DNA of 64,000 bases from Hyphomonadaceae bacterium UKL13-1. GTDB taxonomy: Bacteria > Pseudomonadota > Alphaproteobacteria > Caulobacterales > Aquidulcibacteraceae. A model generated the notes under the pieces. It did no database searches. It saw nothing but the letters and a program-made list of their open reading frames with translations, and was not told the origin of the DNA. Shown here one piece after another: positions 8,833 through 15,749 of the stretch (the stretch's first letter is position 1; every line of letters starts with the position of its first letter). A program made the translations under genes and the position numbers. The stretch lies in assembly GCA_001602435.1 (NCBI GenBank), contig CP012156.1:2376001-2440000 (forward strand). The letters run 5' to 3'.

Positions 8833-9810
8833 ATGACTGATACATTGACTGCCGCTCTGCCTGACACGACTGTTTCGGTCGAAAACGTTTTTGGTTTCGC
8901 TTCCCAGCTGACGGTTCCAGCTTTCAGCCAGTCCAACGAATATGTCCCCGAACTGGATCCTACCTATAAGTTTGATCCTCAAACCACCCGCGCCATTCTG
9001 GCGGGCTTTGCGCATAATCGTCGGGTGATGATTCAGGGCTATCACGGCACGGGCAAGTCGACCCATATTGAGCAAGTCGCTGCCCGCCTGAATTGGCCCT
9101 TGGTACGCGTCAATCTCGACAGCCATGTCAGCCGCATCGATCTGGTCGGCAAGGACGCCATTGTCCTGAAGGACGGCAAGCAGATCACCGAATTCCGCGA
9201 AGGTATTCTGCCTTGGGCGCTGCAGCGCAATGTCGCTTTGGTGTTTGACGAATATGACGCCGGCCGCCCCGATGTGATGTTCGTGATCCAGCGCGTTTTG
9301 GAAGCCTCTGGCCGTTTGACCTTGTTAGACCAAAACAAAGTGATCAAGCCACATCCAGCTTTCCGCCTTTTCGCCACCACCAACACCATTGGTCTGGGCG
9401 ACACAACGGGCCTCTATCACGGCACCCAACAGATTAACCAAGGCCAGATGGACCGTTGGTCAATCGTCACCACCCTCAATTATCTCGACCACGACGTTGA
9501 GACCGACATCGTGGCCGCTAAGTTGGGCGAGACCGACCCTGTCAAGCGCGCGGAATTGGGCAAGATGGTGCGCGTTGCCGATATGACGCGCAATGCGTTC
9601 ATGAACGGCGATATCTCAACCGTCATGAGTCCACGTACCGTGATCACTTGGGCGCAAAATGCCGATATCTTTGAAGATGTTGGACTGGCCTTCCGCCTCA
9701 CCTTCTTGAACAAGTGTGACGAGCTAGAGCGGCCAACCGTGGCTGAATTCTATCAACGTTGCTTTGGCGCAGACTTGCCAGAAGCGGCACACCGCGTTCG
9801 GGTCGCTTAA
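8833..9810 (+). CDS. cobS: CobS-like AAA+ ATPase (cobaltochelatase subunit CobS family)
   Basis: CobS is the AAA+ subunit of the aerobic cobaltochelatase CobNST, which inserts cobalt into hydrogenobyrinate diamide. The 325 residues fit. The Walker A loop GYHGTGKST is at residues 69-77 and Walker B ALVFDE at 135-140, followed by [19 protein letters not shown], characteristic of CobS. In many alphaproteobacteria cobT follows directly; here a coq4 gene on the opposite strand comes next and no cobT is in the window. The function is therefore inferred from family, and a cobalamin-independent MoxR/CobT-type role is possible. Confidence 0.88.
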   Translation: MTDTLTAALPDTTVSVENVFGFASQLTVPAFSQSNEYVPELDPTYKFDPQTTRAILAGFAHNRRVMIQGYHGTGKSTHIEQVAARLNWPLVRVNLDSHVSRIDLVGKDAIVLKDGKQITEFREGILPWALQRNVALVFDEYDAGRPDVMFVIQRVLEASGRLTLLDQNKVIKPHPAFRLFATTNTIGLGDTTGLYHGTQQINQGQMDRWSIVTTLNYLDHDVETDIVAAKLGETDPVKRAELGKMVRVADMTRNAFMNGDISTVMSPRTVITWAQNADIFEDVGLAFRLTFLNKCDELERPTVAEFYQRCFGADLPEAAHRVRVA

Positions 9811-9821
9811 GCGAAAAGCGC

Positions 9822-9846
9822 TTGTGGCCGCGTTAAGCGGCCACAA
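9822..9846. terminator. Hairpin between convergent cobS and coq4
   Basis: Ten-base perfect arms (TTGTGGCCGC and GCGGCCACAA) flank a five-base loop and overlap the coq4 stop codon. There is no clear T-run on either strand, so it may act as a bidirectional block or only protect the 3' ends. Confidence 0.5.
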
Positions 9847-10588
9847 CCCCGCCTTTGAGGTTCGCTGGAATGCCATCGCGTTCGCTGGCTGGGATTTCCA
9901 GATAATAAGTTGGTGCTGAGATGTTCAAGCGCTTACGCGCGGCATCCAAAGGTTCTGCCAACAGACGCTCATAATGCTGGACCGGCAACCAAGCGGCCTT
10001 GCGACCATTCTGATAGGCCTGCCAAACCGCCTTAAACACGGGCCGTCCAGGCAAGAGACGTTGAAGCTCACGCCCAGCGGCAAAGCCAATCAGCGCAAAG
10101 CCCAAAGACCGGGTTTGCGGGAAGGAAAACGACACCACGCACGCCTCGCCCAAAGCGTCAGTCTGATAGCCGCTGAGGACGTGCCACAAATCGTGCACAT
10201 CACGCATGCGACGGCCATACCAAGCAAAAGGATGCAGCGAGTCGATTTCATCACCGGTTGCGCGGCTCTCTTCAGCCAAGCCTTCGGCCGAGATTTTACG
10301 CCCCTGCACAAAGGCCAGATAGGCGCGACCAACACTGCCTTCAGGCAGTTTGGCCAAAGTCTCATGGTCGTCCAAAATGGGCTGCAACTCCACCCGGTCA
10401 TAGGCGATGCGACCGCCTTCAGCCGAGCGAAGCAGGCGCGCATAACCATTCGGGATCGAACGGCCAGACAGCGCACGCATGATTTCAAAAACGGCTTTGG
10501 TGTCTTCTTTATTATTCAGCAAGCGGCCAATGCCACGCGCTGCTGCACCAAAGTCATAGCCGATACGGGAGAGGAGAGTTTCAGTCAT
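9833..10588 (-). CDS. Coq4 family protein (ubiquinone biosynthesis)
   Basis: Coq4 proteins act in ubiquinone synthesis and are proposed to help oxidative C1 decarboxylation/hydroxylation of the quinone ring. This 251-residue protein carries the diagnostic HDxxH motif as HDLWH (His132-His136) with a glutamate 12 residues further on (Glu148), the expected zinc-binding set. It stands alone on the minus strand; a TGACG-CATA-CGTCA inverted repeat at 10625-10638 lies just upstream of its start and could be an operator. Confidence 0.85.
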   Translation of the reverse strand: MTETLLSRIGYDFGAAARGIGRLLNNKEDTKAVFEIMRALSGRSIPNGYARLLRSAEGGRIAYDRVELQPILDDHETLAKLPEGSVGRAYLAFVQGRKISAEGLAEESRATGDEIDSLHPFAWYGRRMRDVHDLWHVLSGYQTDALGEACVVSFSFPQTRSLGFALIGFAAGRELQRLLPGRPVFKAVWQAYQNGRKAAWLPVQHYERLLAEPLDAARKRLNISAPTYYLEIPASERDGIPANLKGGVVAA

Positions 10589-10659
10589 AAACGGTCTCTA
10601 ACAAAATGTCGCAGCCTCGTAAAGTGACGCATACGTCATTTTTGTAAAAAAGTGGTGAA

Positions 10660-10857
10660 CTAGCTTTCATCCTCTGGCGTACTCTCTGGCGTGTCCTCTG
10701 GCTTGATTGCGATGCCGCGCTTGGCCAAGGCTTCGCGCAGCAGCACTTCAACTTGAACATTGGCCGAGCGAAACTCAGCAGCCGCCAGCCGTTCTACCGC
10801 GCTCAGCACCTGAGGGCTGATGCGCAATAGAAACGGCTTACGGGGCTTGGCGGCCAT
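10660..10857 (-). CDS. Small ribbon-helix-helix protein (Arc/CopG-like)
   Basis: The 65 residues contain a ribbon-helix-helix pattern: a strand KPFLLRIS, a helix PQVLSAVERLAAAE, a turn, and a second helix ANVQVEVLLREALAKRG, then an acidic tail. Such proteins bind DNA as dimers and are often antitoxins or autoregulators. It follows the SPFH gene by 13 bases on the same strand and has no toxin neighbour, so autoregulation of the SPFH operon, perhaps at the palindrome 11772-11800, is an inference. Confidence 0.7.
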   Translation of the reverse strand: MAAKPRKPFLLRISPQVLSAVERLAAAEFRSANVQVEVLLREALAKRGIAIKPEDTPESTPEDES

Positions 10858-10870
10858 TCCTCACCCCGCC

Positions 10871-11749
10871 TTAATAGAGCGTGCCAGCGTTGACGACGGG
10901 TTGAGCCTCACGGTCGGCGCAAAGCACGACCAAAAGGTTCGAGACCATCTGAGCCTTGCGTTCCTCGTCCAAGGTGACAACACCCCGAGCCGACAATTGC
11001 TCCAGCGCGCTTTCCACCATGCCGACGGCACCCATCACGATCAATTGGCGGGCGGCCAGAATGGCTTGGGCTTGCTGACGCTTCAACATGGCACCGGCAA
11101 TTTCGGTGGCATAGGCAAGGTGCGAGATACGGGCTTCGTCAACCGCCATCCCGCCGACTGCCAAGCGCTGGTTCAAGCGCTGACCTAATAAGGTCGCCAC
11201 ATCTTCGGCGTGACCGCGTAAGGTCAGCTCGCCCTCTGCGGCATGGTCATAGGAATAATGGGCGGCGATATCGCGCAGGGCCGTATCAATCTCAATCCGG
11301 CTAAAGCGTTCATAATCATCGACGTCAAACAAGGCTTGCGCCGAGTCCTGCACGCGCCAGACGACATTGGCGGCGATTTCAATTGGATTGCCGTCCTTGT
11401 CATTCACTTTCAGCTTGTCGGACGTGACGTTGCGAACGCGCATCGATATTTTCTTGCGCGTCAACCAAGGCCAAACCCAGCGCAAACCGGTTGCGCGGTC
11501 GGTGCCACGATAGGCACCAAATAGCAAAATCGCCACCGCCTCATTGGGCTGGATGGAATAAAAGCCACCCATGCCGACAGAACCTAAACCGATGAGAATA
11601 ATGGCTGCGCCGAAATAAGTATCGCCCGCCCCCGTTACAAACAGATAAATCGAAAAAGCAATCGCCAGCACAAATGCCAAAAACAAGGGCACGCCAGGCA
11701 AAGACAAGGTGGGACGTTCCACCGTGCGGTTAATTTCAGTCCGAGACAT
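10871..11749 (-). CDS. SPFH/Band 7 (stomatin-like) membrane protein
   Basis: The 292-residue protein has two N-terminal membrane segments (about residues 17-40 and 42-62) followed by a Band 7 domain: YSIQPNEAVAILLFGAYRG, ATGLRWVWPWL, SRIEIDTALRDIAAHY, then an alanine/glutamine-rich helical tail. SPFH proteins assemble into large membrane rings and organise microdomains or guard proteases. It is the first gene of a two-gene operon with a ribbon-helix-helix protein. Confidence 0.85.
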   Translation of the reverse strand: MSRTEINRTVERPTLSLPGVPLFLAFVLAIAFSIYLFVTGAGDTYFGAAIILIGLGSVGMGGFYSIQPNEAVAILLFGAYRGTDRATGLRWVWPWLTRKKISMRVRNVTSDKLKVNDKDGNPIEIAANVVWRVQDSAQALFDVDDYERFSRIEIDTALRDIAAHYSYDHAAEGELTLRGHAEDVATLLGQRLNQRLAVGGMAVDEARISHLAYATEIAGAMLKRQQAQAILAARQLIVMGAVGMVESALEQLSARGVVTLDEERKAQMVSNLLVVLCADREAQPVVNAGTLY

Positions 11750-11771
11750 CTCAAACTCCTCTTCTCATTAT

Positions 11772-11800
11772 CAATATGATATCACTTTGTGATCATATTG
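11772..11800. promoter_or_regulatory. Candidate operator of the SPFH operon
   Basis: Perfect 9-base arms CAATATGAT and ATCATATTG are separated by 11 bases, 22 bases before the SPFH start codon. The arms are AT-rich in a GC-rich genome, as expected for an operator overlapping a promoter. The regulator is unknown; the ribbon-helix-helix protein of the same operon is the nearest candidate. Confidence 0.55.
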
Positions 11801-11888
11801 CAAGCGGAAATCGAATTTTCGCTCTCAGCAGGCGCTCTGGCAGCGATGACATTGTGGAAATGAAGCCCCTTCAGTCCCTTTGGGACAC

Positions 11889-11986
11889 ATCGGCGTATAC
11901 GCCGATACCCCACAAGTGGGGAAACGGGAGGCTCAACTGCTCCCGCTGCCGCTTCCCCATTTATGGGGAAGCTCCGGCGAAGCCGG
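11889..11986. repeat. Cluster of tight hairpins (REP-like intergenic element)
   Basis: Within 98 bases there are an 18-base perfect palindrome (11889-11906), CCCCAC-AA-GTGGGG (11908-11921), a CGGGAG/CTCCCG stem, a 22-base hairpin with arms GCTTCCCCAT and ATGGGGAAGC (11951-11972), and CCGGC-GAA-GCCGG (11974-11986). The gap between the SPFH and tetR genes holds nothing else apart from the SPFH operator. Confidence 0.65.
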
Positions 11987-12032
11987 TGAAGGGGTGTTTC
12001 AGCACATTTAATGGCAGTTCAGCCCCCCCCCC

Positions 12033-12605
12033 TCAATCCACCAACCCACTCTCCAAGATGCGGGCGCGGATAAAATCATAAGCCAGATCGGGGGATGCGG
12101 CGCGTAACGCCCCCGCGCGCCATAAGTCGAATAGGCCGTGCGCCAAACCCCAGGCGGAGAAGACACGATTGCGCACGGCCTCTTCCCCTGCCCCGTCGTC
12201 AAAAGCTTGTGTTGCCAAGGCAATCACACGGCGGACCTGCGGGCCGGGCACAGGCTCGGCTAACAGCGCAGTTGAGCGCAGCGAGAACATCAAGCGGTAG
12301 AGACTAGGCTCATCAAAGGCAAAGCGCAGAAAGCCGTCGATGACCGACAAGGCGGTAAGATCGACTCCAACGGGAATCCTCCCGGCCAAGAGGGCAAACC
12401 CTTCAGCCGCGACAGCCTGCTTTAGCGCATCCTTGTCGGCAAAATAGCGGTAGAGGGCCCGGTGACTAACCCCGATTTCGGCTGCCAATTCGCGCACGGT
12501 TGGCAATTCCTCCTCGCCCTTGCGCAGGCGCGCAACCACGGCCGCCAGCGCCGCCTCTTTTAAGGAGCCATGATGATAGGGCTGGTCTGAGTCGGACTTT
12601 GGCAT
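12033..12605 (-). CDS. TetR/AcrR family transcriptional regulator
   Basis: The 190-residue protein has a TetR DNA-binding domain with PTVRELAAEIGVSHRALYRYFADKDAL, which includes the recognition helix, and a C-terminal ligand domain of the kind found with WHG-type regulators. It is divergent from a thioesterase gene; a strong palindrome lies in the 98 bases between them, so it probably represses that gene and itself. The ATG at 12605 is preferred over an in-frame TTG at 12611. Confidence 0.88.
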   Translation of the reverse strand: MPKSDSDQPYHHGSLKEAALAAVVARLRKGEEELPTVRELAAEIGVSHRALYRYFADKDALKQAVAAEGFALLAGRIPVGVDLTALSVIDGFLRFAFDEPSLYRLMFSLRSTALLAEPVPGPQVRRVIALATQAFDDGAGEEAVRNRVFSAWGLAHGLFDLWRAGALRAASPDLAYDFIRARILESGLVD

Positions 12606-12667
12606 GATCAACCCATCTTTAAGCCAGCCCGCGCGCCTGACAACCGCCTTGACAGCCGATGTAGCTC

Positions 12668-12690
12668 AAATGTATCCATTGGATACATTT
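12668..12690. promoter_or_regulatory. TetR-type operator
   Basis: Two perfect 11-base arms, AAATGTATCCA and TGGATACATTT, are separated by a single T. A TTGACA hexamer at 12649-12654 would place the -10 region inside the palindrome, so binding would block the rightward promoter. The ribosome-binding site AGGAG follows directly at 12691. Confidence 0.8.
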
Positions 12691-12703
12691 AGGAGAAAAA
12701 GCT

Positions 12704-13144
12704 ATGTATGACATGATCAAAACTCACCTCGGCAGCGCTGTGCCCTTTGCCACGACAACGGGGGTTACGATACTCGACCTTGGGGCGGGTGCGGCTACAG
12801 CCAGCCTTGAGCAACGCCCCGAAGTTAATAATCATATCGCCAGCATGCACGCGGGGGCCTTGTTCACTTTGGGCGAAGCCGCATCGGGTGCTGCCATGAG
12901 TGGTGCTTTTGTCGAACAGCTGCTGCAAGTGCGCCCCATCGCGACCGATGCGTCGATTGAGTATGTGAAGATTGCCAAGGGCACGATCACGGCAAAAGCA
13001 AAAACCTGCGAACCCGCCGCCGACCTTCTGGCGCGCTTGACCTCGGACGGCAAAGTCCGCTTTCAAGTCGATGTAACGCTGAGCAATGAGAGCGATCAAG
13101 AAGTTGCCCATATGAAAGTAGGTTGGCTGGTCTCGGCCAGGTAA
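12704..13144 (+). CDS. Hotdog-fold thioesterase (PaaI/DUF4442-like)
   Basis: The 146-residue protein has the single-hotdog pattern: HIASMHAGALFTLGEAASGAAM with the catalytic-loop HAG, then IEYVKIAKGTITAKAKT and VTLSNESDQEVAHMKVGWLVS as the closing strands. Such enzymes hydrolyse acyl-CoA thioesters. AGGAG eight bases before ATG fixes the start. Its expression is likely controlled by the divergent TetR protein through the operator upstream. Confidence 0.8.
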   Translation: MYDMIKTHLGSAVPFATTTGVTILDLGAGAATASLEQRPEVNNHIASMHAGALFTLGEAASGAAMSGAFVEQLLQVRPIATDASIEYVKIAKGTITAKAKTCEPAADLLARLTSDGKVRFQVDVTLSNESDQEVAHMKVGWLVSAR

Positions 13145-13234
13145 GCGTTCGAAATTGCGCTGATGCTAAGGGCATTTCCCGTGGGGGTGGATAGATTGGG
13201 TCGTTGGTGGGGGGGCTGAGCTTGAAGGTCATTT

Positions 13235-13302
13235 CACTTGGAAGGCCTTTGCAGCAGGCGATGCCTACGCAAAGGCCGCGTTCCAGTGCGTTTGCGCGCA
13301 AG
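13235..13302 (+). repeat. Dispersed hairpin module (partial relative of the 47.4-kb repeat)
   Basis: These bases resemble 47432-47497 in the same orientation, sharing CACTTGGA, CCTTTGC, GCAGGC, ATGCCT, CGCAAAGGCC and GCGCGCAAG in order. The centre forms a hairpin with arms GGCCTTTGC and GCAAAGGCC. It sits in the 326-base gap between the thioesterase gene and carD, where no gene is visible. Confidence 0.65.
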
Positions 13303-13411
13303 AGGAGGAGTCAAGGATAGCGCAGCTTGCCCTTGAAACGTTCCAAAGCAAATCAAGCTTGGGCACTCACTGGATCAAAAGCGGTTGTCGGCCCATACAC
13401 AGCCCAGCCAC

Positions 13412-13443
13412 AAAAAATCCCGGCTGGACGAACCAACCGGGAT
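13412..13443 (-). terminator. Rho-independent terminator of carD
   Basis: On the minus strand ATCCCGGTTGG pairs with CCAGCCGGGAT around a short loop and is followed by a run of T. It lies 27 bases after the carD stop codon. Confidence 0.85.
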
Positions 13444-13470
13444 CATTTGTTCTTTTAAGAAGAAGTGAGC

Positions 13471-13980
13471 TTAAGCGGCGCGGGTTGCCAAGGTGCCGGT
13501 CAATTTCTTGATGGCTTCTTCGCGGTTGACGCTTTCGATCGCAGCCACTTCGCGGGCCATGCGGTCGAGGGCAGATTCATACAATTGCCGCTCAGAATAG
13601 GATTGCTCTGGCTGGTCGGTTGCACGATGAAGATCGCGAACCACTTCGGCGATTGAAATCAGGTCACCCGAATTGATCTTCGCTTCATATTCTTGGGCGC
13701 GACGGCTCCACATCGCGCGTTTGATGCGCGCACGGCCGGTCAAGGTCTTTAAAGCGTCGTCCATAATGGCAGGGCCAGACAAAGCACGCAGGCCACCGGT
13801 TTTCACTTTCGACGTTGGAACGCGCAGAGTCATTTTGTCTTGATCAAACGCAATGACGAAAACTTCCAGGCTCATGCCTGCTACCGTTTGGGATTCGATC
13901 CCCGTGATCCGGCCAACGCCATGCGCTGGATAAACCACATAGTCACCAATTTGGAATGTTATCTTCTTAACGTCGCTCAT
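13471..13980 (-). CDS. carD: CarD family transcriptional regulator
   Basis: CarD binds the RNA polymerase beta subunit through its N-terminal Tudor-like domain and stabilises open promoters, often at rRNA promoters. The 169-residue protein shows FQIGDYVVYPAHGVGRITGIE at the N-terminus, the MTLRVPTSKV strand, and an all-helical C-terminal domain with RAMWSRRAQEYEAKINSGD. It is the last gene of a minus-strand group that elsewhere runs helicase, S4 protein, ferredoxin, carD; here a pseudouridine synthase gene intervenes. Confidence 0.92.
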   Translation of the reverse strand: MSDVKKITFQIGDYVVYPAHGVGRITGIESQTVAGMSLEVFVIAFDQDKMTLRVPTSKVKTGGLRALSGPAIMDDALKTLTGRARIKRAMWSRRAQEYEAKINSGDLISIAEVVRDLHRATDQPEQSYSERQLYESALDRMAREVAAIESVNREEAIKKLTGTLATRAA

Positions 13981-14206
13981 CGCGAACTCACCCTCGCACC
14001 ATGCCAGCCCGCCAGAGACAAAAAGCTACTTGCACCGCCACGCGCTTTCCTAAAAAAGATCGTTACGATGTTGTGTCTGTTTGCTTCGTTAGGCTGGGGT
14101 CCACCAGAGAATGCTGTGCAGGACTGCACCAGCCCCGTTTATATATCATAAATGTTTCAGAAAGTGAAGCGCGCAGGATGCGACAGCCTCGGACGTTACC
14201 TCTGGG

Positions 14207-14989
14207 CTAACTTGCTACTGTCGTCTGGGCGCCGCCAATCAGGCCCTGACGTTCGGAAGCGGTCAACAGACGCCACTTGCCCTCGGGCAAGTCACCCAGC
14301 GTCAAGGTGCCGATCCGGATCCGACACAGATCGACCACATAGAGGCCCACCGCCTCGCACATCCGCCGGATTTGCCTGTTACGGCCCTCAGTCAGAATGA
14401 AGCGCAAACGGTAGCGGCCAATCACTTCAACCACGGCAGGCTTGAGCTGGCGACCGTCGAGAACCAGCCCATAGCGCAGCTTTTCCAAGGCCCAGTCAGT
14501 GATGATGCCTTCAATGGCAACGAGATATTCCTTCTCAAGGCCAGATTGGGGGCCGATCAAGGCTTTGGCTAGGACACCATCTTCAGAGAGCACCAGCAGG
14601 CCGCGCGAATCCATGTCCAAGCGGCCGACAGGTGCCAAGCTCATCTCATCATCGGGAATGATCTCGGACGTGCCAACCAGATTTTCTGCCGTGAGCAAGC
14701 GGATCGCCGGAACTTGCCCCGGCTCAGGATGGGCCGAGACGATACCTGGCGGCTTGTTGATGACGATGGAGAAGCGATTGTCGAGTTGGGACTTGCCGGC
14801 TTCAGCAATCGTCAAAGTTTGGCCGGGCTGGATCTTGCGGCCCATATCAGCGACGGTTTCGCCATCGATGGAGACAAGGCCCGCGTCAATCAAAGCTTCA
14901 GCTTCGCGCCGCGAGCACACGCCCGTTTGGCCCATCCATTTATTGACGCGCATCGGCTCTGCGCCGTCATAGGTTTTGGACCAACTCAT
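14207..14989 (-). CDS. rRNA pseudouridine synthase (RsuA/RluB/RluF family)
   Basis: The 260 residues comprise an N-terminal S4 domain (MRVNKWMGQTGVCSRREAEALIDAG) and a catalytic domain with the GRLDMDSRGLLVLSEDG motif, whose Asp is the nucleophile, and GRNRQIRRMCEAVGL. The C-terminal IRIGTLTLGDLPEGKWRLLT region resembles RluF more than RsuA, but target uridine cannot be assigned. It may start at the ATG encoding residue 13 instead. It lies between fdxA and carD in a conserved neighbourhood. Confidence 0.85.
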   Translation of the reverse strand: MSWSKTYDGAEPMRVNKWMGQTGVCSRREAEALIDAGLVSIDGETVADMGRKIQPGQTLTIAEAGKSQLDNRFSIVINKPPGIVSAHPEPGQVPAIRLLTAENLVGTSEIIPDDEMSLAPVGRLDMDSRGLLVLSEDGVLAKALIGPQSGLEKEYLVAIEGIITDWALEKLRYGLVLDGRQLKPAVVEVIGRYRLRFILTEGRNRQIRRMCEAVGLYVVDLCRIRIGTLTLGDLPEGKWRLLTASERQGLIGGAQTTVAS

Positions 14990-15046
14990 CAGACGAACTC
15001 CAAAGGCCTCGCGACCTTCTCTTGGGCGAAAATTTAGGCCCGCCGC

Positions 15047-15388
15047 TTAATTGCCTTCGCCGGGATTGGGCGAGAAATATTTCTCAAACTTGCCGTCTTC
15101 TTTAGCAAAGTCATCGCGGTCCGCTGGCGGCTCGCCCTTCACAGTGATGTTGGGCCAAATCTTGGCATAGTCCGAATTGACCTTCAGCCACTTGCCGTCT
15201 GGCTCATCTTCCGTGTCAGGCTTGATCGCATCCACGGGGCACTCAGGCTCACACACCCCGCAATCGATGCATTCGTCAGGGTGGATCACCAAGAAGTTCT
15301 CGCCTTCGTAGAAGCAATCTACGGGGCACACTTCGATACAATCCATATATTTGCACTTCACGCAGGCGTCAGTCACGATGTAGGTCAT
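15047..15388 (-). CDS. fdxA: Ferredoxin FdxA (3Fe-4S/4Fe-4S type)
   Basis: A small electron carrier of 113 residues. The N-terminal cluster ligands are in [19 protein letters not shown] and the second set in [16 protein letters not shown]. The acidic C-terminal extension, with WPNITVKGE, is typical of alphaproteobacterial FdxA. The gene follows the S4-domain gene by 4 bases, so it is part of the helicase operon. Confidence 0.93.
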   Translation of the reverse strand: MTYIVTDACVKCKYMDCIEVCPVDCFYEGENFLVIHPDECIDCGVCEPECPVDAIKPDTEDEPDGKWLKVNSDYAKIWPNITVKGEPPADRDDFAKEDGKFEKYFSPNPGEGN

Positions 15389-15392
15389 GGTC

Positions 15393-15749
15393 CTAGCGGT
15401 GGCTCCTCAACAGTTTTTCGGCGCCGATGTGACCGCGCTGACCCGAAAGGTCAACCTCGTCCCGGCTGATTGCGGTATTATAGAGCAGAACAGCTTCCGA
15501 TGCAGGCCCTCGCCTCACACCTAGAGCGAGAATTTCTACATGGAAGGGGTGACCTGCAATGGCGAAAGCCAAAACATCCCCTGGCGCGATCGTATAGCCG
15601 GGCTTGTCGATCTTGCGGACGGCCAAACCGCCCCGTGCGAGGCGCACCCCTTTGCGAGAGACGAATTCCGTCGCCAAGCTGCGGGTCTTAAAAAAGCGGG
15701 CGCGCCACAGCCAAACGTCTAGCCGGGCGCGATCGGCCTCCTCACTCAT
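15393..15749 (-). CDS. S4-domain RNA-binding protein (Hsp15-like)
   Basis: The 118-residue protein is almost entirely one S4 domain: [30 protein letters not shown] and [14 protein letters not shown]. Hsp15/HslR-type proteins bind stalled 50S subunits carrying peptidyl-tRNA. It overlaps the helicase stop by an ATGA and is followed closely by fdxA, so it is translationally coupled to the helicase. Confidence 0.85.
   Translation of the reverse strand: MSEEADRARLDVWLWRARFFKTRSLATEFVSRKGVRLARGGLAVRKIDKPGYTIAPGDVLAFAIAGHPFHVEILALGVRRGPASEAVLLYNTAISRDEVDLSGQRGHIGAEKLLRSHR

Noticed and set aside
12020..12032. Poly-C runs here and at 41729-41738, possible phase-variable tracts
   Set aside because: Both lie in intergenic DNA downstream of minus-strand genes, outside any coding frame or promoter, so slippage would have no visible effect.
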